A DNA stretch of 64,000 nucleotides from Ampelocalamus luodianensis. Taxonomy: Eukaryota; Streptophyta; Magnoliopsida; Poales; Poaceae. Shown here one piece after another: positions 35,546-44,399 of this stretch (position 1 is its first letter; the number at the start of each line of letters is the position of its first letter). Below the pieces are notes generated by a model that made no database searches, was not told the DNA's origin, and was given only the letters and a program-made list of their open reading frames with translations. The DNA is taken from the NCBI GenBank assembly GCA_036346255.1, contig CM070633.1:5890001-5954000 (forward strand), given 5' to 3'. The translations under genes were made by a program, and so were the position numbers.

Positions 35546-36587
35546 AAGGGGGGAAGTTTGTAACTTCCCAATTTTTTTCTGAGTTTAAAAACCTTTTAAA
35601 TAGTTAGTAGGGAGAAAAGTCACCATTTGGATTTATTTGAATTTAATTCAAAAGCTTAATATTGGACTTTAGAATAAAAAATATTTAATGTGAATAATCC
35701 CAACATAAACAATAGTCAAAACTATTTTATTTGGGTTCTATGTACTCAGATATATTTTCTAGATTTTTCTAGAATTTTTCTGAGTTCATTTGCTATTTTC
35801 TATTGCTTATTTGAATTTCTGGTATTTTCCAAAATAGAAAAGCTATTTAAATTCTCAGATTGAGCTTCGGGCCCAATTCCTTTCCTCCAGCCAATTACCT
35901 CTCGTTCCGGCCCAGCTTCGCATGAGGCCCGGCTCCCGCACGCACCCGCTCGCACCCGACGTGTGGGCCCCACGCGTTAGGTCATCCTCCTCCTCGCGCC
36001 TGGCTTCGTCTCCGCACGCGACCGCGCCGTCCGCCATTACCGAGCTTCAAAGCCCCGTACGACAACGCCGTTTTTCCAACTAAACCCCTTCTAGAAAACG
36101 CGCCAAATCTTATCTCCAACCTCTCCCGCATCTTTCCGGATCAAAATCATATCCCGATTCCGTTTCTATCTCCGTTTTCCCGCAGACCATCTCGGACTCT
36201 TTTAGGGTTCTGCCGTCGCACTTCGCCCTAGCCCCTCCCGGCCCCTATAAAAGGCACCCCGGGATCGCATTGACGTCCGCAACCCAAACCCTCAAGCCAC
36301 AGCACCCCGAGAGCCCTAGCGCCGCCGCAATCGAGCTTTTAGGGTTTCTCGCCGCCGGTCGTTTTCTTCGATTTGCGTTGTCGTCGACGTCGCCCTGCCC
36401 TTGTGATCTGCACCGCCGGGTTCTTCGTCGTCTGGGCTACCTCCAGGAGCCTTCGCCGTCGCCGGAACTCCACCGGAACCTCCATCCGACAAAAGTCGAA
36501 CCTCTCCGCCGCTCAACTCTCGCCGCCGGTCGCCACCGTCCATCCCGAGCACCCGAAGTTGCACCCAGAGGTTCACAATAACCTCAG
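35546..36587 (+). repeat. Polypurine tract and truncated 3' LTR of the Tekay element
   Basis: AAGGGGGGAAG at 35,546-35,556 precedes TGTAACTTCCC at 35,559. The LTR matches the first 1,032 bases of the 5' LTR, including the TATA box at 36,246-36,252, then ends at AACCTCAG (36,587) where hAT sequence resumes. About 2.28 kb of the LTR (R/U5 side) is missing together with the target duplication. Confidence 0.87.
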
Positions 36588-37073
36588 GCACGGCAGATGC
36601 AACAAGGAAAGAAAAGCTTGACATCCCACTTGTGGAAGAAGCTAAAGGGCAAGTCCAGTTCTTCATCCTCTCAGTCTCAGACAGCCCCCTTGTGGGATTC
36701 TGTCTCAGAGCTAAACCACTACCTGGAGTATGATTTTGCAAACATCGATCCTGATCTTTCCGGTGGAAAGATATACTTGCTCGAGTGGTGGAAGAACAAC
36801 AAGCGGATATTTCCTGTACTATCACATTTCGCACGGGATGTTCTGTTGGTGCCGATGTCCACTGTATCTTCAGAAGCAACGTTCAGCATGGCAGGGAGAA
36901 TAATTGAAGAAAGAAGATCATCCCTCATGCCTAGGATGGTGGAGGCAATCATATGCGCCAAGGATTGGGAATTGGCTAAAGAGCGGCAACAGCATCAACC
37001 GGAGGATCTTGAGATCGTGCAGGCGTACGCTGACCTTGAACGCATGAATGATCTCGACATTGATGAGTAGTCA
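36588..37073 (+). pseudogene. hAT transposase, C-terminal part with dimerisation domain
   Basis: Open from 36,597 to the stop at 37,068-37,070: a serine-rich linker (LKGKSSSSSSQSQTA), then the hAT dimerisation domain with LNHYLEYDFANIDPDLSGGK, IFPVLSHFARDVLLVPMSTV, SSEATFSMAGRIIEERRSSL and VEAIICAKDWELAKER. This motif set is diagnostic of hAT transposases and completes the gene broken at 26,460. A one- or two-base change near 36,605 shifts the frame relative to the first part. Confidence 0.92.
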
Positions 37074-37534
37074 GTATGTACACATGTTGTTACTGTACTC
37101 TTTTCCTTACTCGGGGAACCCCACTCTGGGGCGTAAGGTTTTTAACGAGGCAGTAACATTGTATCTGTAAAATATTAAAAAAAAATTCACTTTTTCCTCG
37201 AAATATTTTTGTGCCCATGTTTTTAGGCAATTAATTCAATTTTAACTAGGTTTTTAATGAGGCGGGCACGACCGCACGAGAGGAATGAAGATGACGATCG
37301 CTGCTGCCATCGCCGCTTCTGCCGTCAATAGTTACTTAGGGCTGGGCTTGGGCTGGCACGACACAACCCTAGCACGATGGGCTTTGGGCCGTGCCTGGGC
37401 TTGGCCGAATACAAGGTGGGCCGACACGACACGACACGGCGGGGTGACCGGTCCGAGCCAGCACGGCACGACGTGGCCCGAAGCACGATGGGCCCGGGCC
37501 GTGCCGGCACGACACGACCCAATTCCCAACTCTA
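37074..37534 (+). repeat. hAT 3' untranslated and subterminal repeat region
   Basis: AT-rich 3' sequence with a duplicated AGGTTTTTAAYGAGGC motif (37,137 and 37,250) is followed from 37,335 by a GC-rich block packed with GGGCC, GGCACGACACGA and its complements. The block ends at the terminal repeat CCCAACTCTA. Dense short repeats next to the ends are the usual transposase-binding arrays of hAT elements. Confidence 0.7.
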
Positions 37535-37542
37535 GCTACTAT

Positions 37543-37973
37543 GATCCTTCTGCTCAACGGATAAGGATTTCACGAGACTTTGTCTTTGATGAATCTCGAT
37601 CTTTCTTCTATCGAGATTTGGCTCATTGTCCTATTTCCACCGCTGAGTCGATTTCATGGTTGTCTGTTTCTGACTCTTCACCTATTTATCAACTATCATA
37701 GTCTTCCCCTGGTCTGCCTCTAATGGTTCCTTCTATATCTCGCCTCCGGTGCTGCCTCCTGCAGCACCATTATCTTGTTTCTCTGGTATTCACTACTTCA
37801 GGCGTTCTCGTCCTTCATTAGTCTCCTCTCGTGGTATCTTGCCAACACCCACATCTTATCCTTCTAATGATGCTCCCCGTTATGTCCTTCATGACCAGAC
37901 ATTCGTTCGACCTCCTGGTCGTCTTGGATTTGCTCCGATATCTCATGCTCTCTTTGTCACTGAGCCTAGTTCT
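37543..37973 (+). pseudogene. Second copia element, piece 3: integrase C-terminus / linker
   Basis: Resumes after the hAT target duplication with DPSAQRIRISRDFVFDESRS, the typical copia sequence between integrase and RT, and continues as a proline/serine-rich linker in two frames (SFVLDQTFVRPPGRLGF-like). It is cut at 37,974 by TGTCGGG, the end of a reverse-oriented LTR. The RT and RNase H of this copia element are not found elsewhere in the window. Confidence 0.82.
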
Positions 37974-38425
37974 TGTCGGGATCTAAATATGCAAATTTGG
38001 ACCCTCTGTGTATACTACACTAGTCCAGAATCATGCTAGTGCACACAGTGGCAACATCTATGAAATATCATTTCATATGCAAATATGACTAATAAATAGA
38101 CAAATAACAATAATTATCAGTGTAACGACCTTAAAGTCAAATCTTACAATTAATGCCCCAGAAGGAGAGTAACTCAAATAAGCCCAGCGGAAGGTATAGG
38201 AATAACTTCAGCGTAGCCCATCCATATGCCCACAGGCAATCGACTAGAGTAGCACGACCTAGTTCTCCACGATCTTTGAAGTAGACCTTATTGACTGGCG
38301 ATGGACTGTTGTGGCCTTCTCAACTGACAACATTGTTTCTAGTAAGAATGAGTACATAGAGCACTCAACAAGTAGCACCACAGAATGTAATTATGGATGA
38401 TGGCTTATTCCAAAAGATATGGTAT
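37974..38425 (-). repeat. End of a Tekay-like LTR in reverse orientation
   Basis: Reverse-complemented, it resembles the last part of the LTR ending at 29,775: both share the block ending TATACACAGAGGGT and a CCCGACA-type terminus. No primer site lies to its left, so it is the terminus of a 3' LTR of a minus-strand element inserted in copia. It stops after about 450 bases where Tat-type LTR sequence begins. Confidence 0.65.
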
Positions 38426-39108
38426 TGACTAGGATTAATATCTAAATGTTACTTTATTTAATTAAAGACCGCATGACCTTCGTGGTCATAACCCCTAAGG
38501 CTAACGACCCCTGTGGTCGTAAGGATTCCATAGGTTACATTATAGGTACCTTAGTCAGACGAAATCCTGTATCTAGTCCCCAACCAGATGACTACTCGTA
38601 GAGGTAGTGAACTGGTTCTTAGATCCATTTCAAGATATTCTTTTCGTGTGATGAATGGAACATGTGCCATATTTGTTCTAAACCACACGACGTTTATAGC
38701 CCTAACTCACTGACAATAACCACCATATGGTTATGTCTTCCACTGACCTCAGCTGCTCGACAGTTGGTATTTCACCAACTGCCATTGATTCTCTGATCAG
38801 ATGCGACACTTCCAAAGGGCGTCTCTTCAAGAAGTAACTGCCACCACTTCATTTGTTATTTAAAGGAAGATCATGGGAGGTGATGAAGATATATCTGATT
38901 GAACACACAAGACCTAGTGATTCAAAGACAATTGAAGCATTATGATAGCAATACATACTGTGTACTTAGGGCTAATCCTCTGCCTAGTCGAAGGAATCCC
39001 CCGTAATCGCCAGTTCATAGCAACGAAGAGCAGTCCTATTCTTTCCCAAGAACTCTTTACTATTTTCCTCTATTTTATTTCGTAAGATTGACGAGTTGAT
39101 CGTCGAAA
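38426..39108 (+). repeat. Second Tat-family 5' LTR
   Basis: Starts TGACTAGGATTAA and follows the LTR at 11,377 throughout, with clear divergence: CGTGGTCATAACCCC, GATGAATGGAACATGTG, and a GTTGATCGTCGAAA end. It is followed by TGGCACCGTCCGTGGGGA at 39,111-39,128, the same primer site as the full element with one change. This is an older, diverged family member. Confidence 0.85.
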
Positions 39109-39210
39109 GCTGGCACCGTCCGTGGGGAAGAAGGCACTGATTTTTTTGAAGATTCTTCACTCAGCAATCCTCATTTATTTTCCCTTTGTTCCATAACCGC
39201 TCATGCGACT

Positions 39211-39504
39211 ATGGCGGGAACTTGGGATGAGGAGAACTGATTCGACTTGGCGGACTACTCTGACATGGACGTGGATGTGTGTATCCGCGCCATGGAACAT
39301 GACACAATGTCGTCATCATCCTCTTCCAACGCCGGCTATCCGCTCGCTGAAACTAGTGAGATCGACCGGATAGAGGAAGACACACCATTGGTGGCGCAAC
39401 CAGAGGAAGCAATCGTTCCGACCAGCTCAGAACATCCAAATGCCTCTACAAGATCGGTCATTTTGACTAGCGAAAATGGTGACAAGAGCTCTGAACCGCA
39501 ATGA
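39211..39504 (+). pseudogene. Truncated gag start of the second Tat copy
   Basis: Starts MAGTWDEEN, a stop, then FDLADYSDMDVDVCIRAMEH, which matches MAESWDEENWFDLADYADLD of the gag at 12,140. It continues through a serine run to TSENGDKSSEPQ at 39,504, where homology ends abruptly in the leader of a reverse Tekay-like element. Only about 95 codons remain. Confidence 0.8.
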
Positions 39505-40631
39505 GTTGCATTTTGAAAATCTAAGTCCTAATCTATCGGTCATTCTATCTAGGGCTTGTCCTACAGTCAGTATAGCACTGATACCAAGTACTGTCAGATC
39601 CCCGAGCGTGGAATACGCGAAGATCTTATGTGTATACTGTGCTAGTCCCAGGATTAATGGCTAGCACATACATTCACAACATTTGACATTCACAACCATA
39701 CATTCACATGTAAAGTAAAGCAAAAGGGTACTTAACTTAAGCGGAGCAGTTATTACAACAGCGGCCGACCGACGAAATGTAAACAAGTATTAAACAGAGT
39801 AGAGAAGCAGTGGAAGTAAAGACAAAAGCAGCAAAATCCCAACGGTTTGCCCATCCAACCCTCAGGCAACCTAACAAGGTACAAGGTCCTAGTCTCCTAG
39901 ATAGACCCATCACCGAACCCCTAGTGCTGGAAGCAAAGAATGCGTCGTCAGGCATCGGCTCATCTGCAAACTCTAAATCAACAACAATAGCAAGATTGAG
40001 TACTTGTGTACTCAGCAAGACTAGCAGTATATCGCAAAAGTTATATTAGATGCAAGGCTGTCAAAGAGAAGGCTCTAGGCTACAAGTTATTTTGCATAAA
40101 GCAGATTTTATTTGCAATATTCATAAGTAGTACTTTGCAACCATATTTGAAAGAGCATTCTAAAAAGATAACATGACATTAAGTAAGTAATTGATTGAAT
40201 CACTAATAATAATAACTATAACTCGCCACCCTCCTTGGCCGCGAGCAACAATTTATGTTCAGCCATAACTCGGCAGTTAATTCAACAAATAACAAACCAT
40301 TTCCTATGCTTTTCCTAATAAAACAGTTTTTGGAAAAGTCAAGACTATACCCGGTAATACTATACTTAGCATGCTCATCACCGTGAGCATGGCTATTATA
40401 ATAGATTTACACTCTGCATAGGTGTACAACTTTATCCATAGTACATGATTTCTCTAGTTTGTTTGACACCTATCGATGCCACTGCTCACTACCTTAGGTA
40501 AGAAGTCTAGAGCATGTGTCAAAGCCTAACCTTACACTTAGCCCATTGAATGTTGCCACCGAATTCGAATGTACCCTTCTCGGTATGTGGGGAACCCTTC
40601 TCGATACATCCTTCTCAGTGTAGCATCAGAT
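39505..40631 (-). repeat. Leader, primer site and LTR part of another Tekay-like element, reverse
   Basis: On the minus strand a leader with ATACTGACTGTAGG (as after the primer site at 29,780) is preceded by TGGTATCAGTGCT (39,574-39,586) and an LTR terminus ending GATCTGACA at 39,592. LTR sequence extends to about 40,631 and includes a GAGTACACAAGTACTCA-like block near 40,000. It is a 5' LTR cut to about 1 kb. It differs from the fragment at 37,974, so two related families are present. Confidence 0.65.
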
Positions 40632-41745
40632 GCGAGATGCCATCTTTGTTCACATACTATTCGCTTCTCCCACGTTCTATATCCCTTCCACGATCATCCT
40701 CTCCTTAAACACCTGTGAGGCGTCCCCTTTGAGTTTCCACCACTTCGTCCTTGTGGCTCTCGCGACCTTAGCTTGTCGAGCTTGTGTCCTAAAACGAAAG
40801 TCAGAGAATACCAACTTATGTTGCTTGACAACACACTCTCCAGGTATAACCTTATAGTCTATGCAGGCTCGTTTTTCCTCCATCCTAATAAGGATAAAAT
40901 CGATTTGGCTAGAATGCTGACCACTACTAAAGGTAACTAGATGGGAATATCTCTTTCTAAAAAAGGTGTTAGCTATCATGAGATCATAGGCTACGACAAA
41001 GTTTAAGATATCTTCTCCCTCTTGGTTCCTATGACCATAACCAAAACCCCCATACATCCTTTGAAAGCTCTACTAGTTGTACCGACATGACCATTGAAAT
41101 CGCCTCCTAAGAAAAGCTTCTCACTATTAAGCACAGTTCTAACCATATCATCTAGGTCTTCCCAAAATTGCCTCTTAGCGGCCTCATCTAGACCTACTTG
41201 TGGAGCATAAGTGCTAACAACATTCAAAATCAATTCACCAAAGATTAGCTTGACTAGGATAATCCTATCCCCCTATCTCCTCACATCGACAACTCCACTT
41301 TTGAGGTTCTTATCGATTAAGATGCCTACTCCATTCCTGTTTCGTTCTGTTCCAGTATACAACAACTTATAGCCAGTACGCTCCACCTCCTTCGCCTTCT
41401 GACCCATCCATTTAGTCTCTTGAACGTACAAGATATTTACACGTCTCTTGATCGTCGTATCAACTAACTCTCTTAACTTACCTGTTAAGGACCCTACATT
41501 CCAACTACCCAGACAGATCCTACTCTCCTCGGCTAGCTTCCTTGCCCCTCACACTCGTCGAGTAAAGTGCGAAGACCCTTGCATATTTTCCACCCAGGCG
41601 ATGACGTAGCGCGTTACTAAGGGAGTGACGTCCTAGCCCTTGCTCATTTATCACCACAGCTGGGTTCCGATATGGCTTACGCCCAAATGAATTATCAATT
41701 TTGGGTTTCATTCCATGAAAAGATGGCTTGATTTTTACGTTGACT
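40632..41745 (-). pseudogene. RTE-type LINE, endonuclease part only
   Basis: Minus-strand frames encode an apurinic-type endonuclease: KPYRNPAVVINEQGLGRHSL, LYVQETKWMG, LNVVSTYAPQVGLDEAAKRQ, LFLGGDFNGHVGTT, IANTFFRKRYSHLVTFSSGQ, IDFILIRMEEKRACIDYKV and HKLVFSDFRFR. The order and motifs (QETK, GGDFN, final S-D) are those of the exonuclease-endonuclease-phosphatase domain of RTE LINEs. Frames change near 41,050 and 41,250 and at least one stop is present. RT is absent: the copy is cut at about 40,632 by the Tekay-like LTR, so it retains its 5' instead of its 3' half. Confidence 0.85.
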
Positions 41746-42108
41746 CGCCGTAACCCTCCTCTTTTTTCCTGACTTGGGACAAGCTACGTAGAAAACTACA
41801 TAGGTGGAATTATTGTTTAGAAAAGCCCAAATCTCTAATTAGCAGATTGGCGATTTAAGACTGAGAGAAAAATTTCCTAGTGGAGTTCATTGCCAAATGA
41901 ATGAAATAATTGAGTTTTTTTGGAAAGGCTAAATCTACTTAGCAGAGATGGCACTTTTCAGTTGCAGGAATTAATGAATTGTATATGCAGCAGTGGCCCT
42001 TATGATTAATATTTATTTGTATTTTCATCTGCCATTCCTGAGTATCATGATCATGGAACTGAAAAACTAAAAACCATACCAATTTTTATTTCCAGCACCT
42101 TTTTTTAA
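41746..42108. other. Spacer, no feature recognised
   Basis: AT-rich sequence upstream of the LINE remnant, without coding frames. Its last nine bases (42,100-42,108, TTTTTTTAA) are a possible target duplication of the following element. Confidence 0.4.
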
Positions 42109-42412
42109 GGCGAAATCAGTTTGGCACCATCATGAATACGGGGTTCACTTTAATACCATTGTATTCTCTCAGTTCAGTTTAATATCACTGTACATTCTCT
42201 CTGTTCCGCGAAATACCACACCCGTCACCTCTCTATTATCTCTAGCCTATATAACCTGTCACCACTCGCGAGCCATGACTCACGACGACGACGACTAAGC
42301 ACGGAATCAAAACACCGGAGGATCGATTGGAGTGAGCCGGTCGGCCGGCGATACTGTCCTCCTCGTCCACTGCTGCCGGCGACGCCTCCTTGGTTTGTGA
42401 AGGGAGGGTGTT

Positions 42413-42865
42413 ATGGGCACGACGTCGATGCAGAAGAGCTGGCGCAAGGCGTGCGACGCCATCAAGGACTCCACCACCGTCGGCTCGCCAAGGTCAACAG
42501 CAGCGACTTCAAGGTCCGATCCGATCTAATTCACCTAGTTTCCTTCTTCTCTTCCCATTCGTGTGCGTTGCATTCATTGTTCTGAATTCTGATGCGCATA
42601 TCCATGGCCATGAGTGATTCATGTAGGATTTGGACGTAGCGGTGGTGAAGGCCACCAACCACGTCGAGCGCCCGCCCAAGGAGCGCTACCTCGCTAGTGA
42701 GATCAATTGTCCTATGCTCCTCTACAGAAATTGCTTGATTTCTTTTACTTTGGTCGATCGTTCTTGTTCTAGTCAACCATTCGCTTGCTTTGCCAGTGCT
42801 CTTAATCTGCGTTGCGTCGCCGCAGAGATCATTACCGCCCGACCGCTCACCGACGTCTCCTACTG
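42413..42865 (+). pseudogene. ANTH-domain clathrin-assembly protein fragment (three exons)
   Basis: Exon 1 (42,413-42,513) starts MGTTSMQKSWRKACDAIKDS; one base is missing in the following TTVG(L)AKVN region. It is followed by SSDFK and a GT donor. Exon 2 (42,627-42,696) gives DLDVAVVKATNHVERPPKER and a GTGAG donor. Exon 3 starts at 42,826 with IITARPLTDVSY. This is the order of the first alpha helices of plant ANTH/AP180-type endocytic adaptors, including the lipid-binding KATNH-like motif. Introns are kept, so capture was at the DNA level. After about 42,862 the ANTH similarity stops. Confidence 0.75.
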
Positions 42866-43306
42866 GTGGTGGAGGCTCTCTGGGAGCTCCATGACCGCTC
42901 GAAGGACGCCAACACGCTCAGCTGCTCCAACTGCCGCCGCTTCCTCTTGCGGTGCATCGCGTCCGCCGACGGCTACGGCTGCGGCTGCACGACCGTGGCT
43001 GCGTCCTCCCCGGCCGACGTGTTCACCTGCGGCGCGTCCGTGGGCACCGCGCCTGGGAGGTCTGCCATGGTCGGTGGGAGCATGGCATTGCCGTCCTCGG
43101 CTTCGGCGCAGGCTCCGCCGCGCGCGTCCACCTCCATTTCTTCCCGGAACTCTCCGTCGGAGCTCGACCCTGCCATCCTCACTGTCACCTGCGACTTCTT
43201 TGACCTCACCGAGCTCGAAAAGAACCATTCCGACAGCCTATTCATCCATGTCGACGACGCGCTCGAGGCCGAGACCGTGCCCGGGGGCTTCGGCGACGTG
43301 TTGTGA
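42866..43306 (+). CDS. Unidentified GC-rich ORF fused to the ANTH fragment
   Basis: In one frame the sequence reads VEALWELHDRSKDANTLSCS, a cysteine-rich CRRFLLRC segment, a serine/alanine-rich stretch, and LDPAILTVTCDFFDLTELEK with LFIHVDDALEAE before a stop at 43,306. No family is recognised. The strong third-position GC of grass genes is present and other frames are open too, so the true frame is uncertain. It may be a second captured gene fragment. Confidence 0.35.
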   Translation: MVEALWELHDRSKDANTLSCSNCRRFLLRCIASADGYGCGCTTVAASSPADVFTCGASVGTAPGRSAMVGGSMALPSSASAQAPPRASTSISSRNSPSELDPAILTVTCDFFDLTELEKNHSDSLFIHVDDALEAETVPGGFGDVL

Positions 43307-43707
43307 ACCTGTTCGCCAATGGTAGCGTGCTACCGGAACTCCAAGAAGCGGCTACTTGGGGGTAGATAGGTGGGATGGTAGCGCGGGGCGGTAGGGTGAT
43401 AGGGAACTACTGGGGGGGGTTGTGTGGAGGCGGAGGAAGAGGGGATGGACGGCGAGGCGGTGAAGGAAGGGATGTTGTGGCTGATGGCGGCGACGTTCGA
43501 AGAGGGGATGGTGTTGGTGATGGATGTGGATTTGGCGGGGGTAATTTGGTTATTTCATATGAGAGCTAAAGGCAAAACCTATTTTTTGGGGGTAATTTGG
43601 TCATTTCATATGGAAACTAACGGCAAGCCGGAGAGAATGTGCGATGGTATTAAACTGAACCGAGAGAATGCAGTGGTAGTAAAGTGAACCGCCGTATTGA
43701 TTTTGCC

Positions 43708-44399
43708 TTTTTTTTAATGTCAGATGTTGATGTCCTGTGTTTGAAATTTGTCTTTGCTTTCCAATGTTTTGCCCTGATAAGGAAAACTACTAAGTTTTTT
43801 CTTAACTAATTTTTGTTGTTGATAAATTTATCGGCAGATTATTGTAAGATGTTAATATGGGCTGCTTAGTGAAGATGGTAGCAGATAATGGTAATGCAAA
43901 GCCAAGCTCTGGAGGATCTGGAGCCTATACTATCAATCTTCAAAACTTCAGTAAGCGGCTGGAGGTGTTCTATGACTATTGGAATGAAACACCAATCTGA
44001 TCTTTGGGGCGATTATGATGCTATTGCGGTTGCCCTTTGATACTGTTGTATCGATGATGAACTCGTCTGTTAGGCAGGTGACGACCAGGCATGCAAAGAT
44101 ATTCAGAGATCGTGAAACGTTCATATATTCAGAATTCGGTGTTTGGCTGAGTGAACATGTAAAAATATTCATAGATTGTTTAGAATTTGGTGTTTGGCCG
44201 AGTGAACTTGCTTCCTGTAGTGCGTCATGATCTGCAACTAGAGAAAGAGTAGTCTTGTGCTAGACATGTAGCATTTGAGCATGTGTTTTTCATAGATGTG
44301 CTAGACGTGCAGAATGCGAGTATGTGCTAAAAGTTTGAGGTTGCAGAAGTTCAATTGTAAATTTGGTTGTAATTTTTTTGTTGTAAAATTCAATGTAAT
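43708..44399 (+). pseudogene. SPT16: SPT16 (FACT complex) N-terminal fragment and flanks
   Basis: From the ATG at 43,875 the frame reads MVADNGNAKPSS, then GAYTINLQNFSKRLEVFYDY; after one extra base near 43,988 it continues SDLWGDYDAIAVA to about 44,035. This is the start of plant SPT16, the large subunit of the FACT histone chaperone. The next 350 bases carry no more SPT16 but include a 24-base direct repeat with GGTGTTTGGCYGAGTGAAC (44,139 and 44,190). Upstream sequence (43,718-43,874) looks like an intron or 5'UTR ending in an acceptor-like TTATTGTAAG. Truncated, non-functional. Confidence 0.7.

Larger units (their letters stand above)
26460..36587 (+). mobile_element. Tekay-type chromovirus (Ty3/gypsy) nested in the hAT transposase
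   Basis: The 5' LTR (26,460-29,775) begins TGTAACATCCC. After it come a primer site TGGTATCAGAGCC, an extra upstream ORF, gag, protease, RT, RNase H, integrase with a chromodomain-like tail, polypurine tract AAGGGGGGAAG and a 3' LTR cut to about 1.03 kb (35,559-36,587). The long LTR, Met-tRNA primer site, single-ORF gag-pol and C-terminal chromodomain region match the Tekay/Del group. Stops are few, mostly single substitutions, so it is younger than its hosts. No clean target duplication is found because the right end is truncated. Confidence 0.92.
23326..37534 (+). mobile_element. Autonomous-type hAT element nested in copia
   Basis: Bounded by terminal inverted repeats TAGAGCTGGGA (23,326) and, read inward from the right end, TAGAGTTGGGA (37,534), with an exact 8-base target duplication GCTACTAT (23,318-23,325 and 37,535-37,542). 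It carries a BED-type hAT transposase gene in plus orientation, split by a Tekay chromovirus at 26,460-36,587. Without that insertion the element is about 4.1 kb, normal for this superfamily. Removing it and one duplication copy restores the copia reading, which proves insertion into an existing copia element. Confidence 0.93.
42109..43707 (+). mobile_element. Pack-MULE-like element carrying gene fragments
   Basis: The two ends are imperfect terminal inverted repeats of about 85-100 bases. From the left: GGCGAAATCAG, then GGTTCACTTTAATACCATTG and CTCAGTTCAGTTTAATATCA. Inward from the right: GGCAAAATCAA, GGTTCACTTTACTACCACTG and CTCGGTTCAGTTTAATACCA. Flanks are TTTTTTTAA (42,100-42,108) and TTTTTTTTAA (43,708-43,717), compatible with a 9-10 base duplication. 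The inside is GC-rich and holds spliced fragments of an ANTH gene plus another GC-rich coding-like block; no transposase. Long terminal repeats, 9-base duplications and captured exons define Pack-MULEs. Confidence 0.7.
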
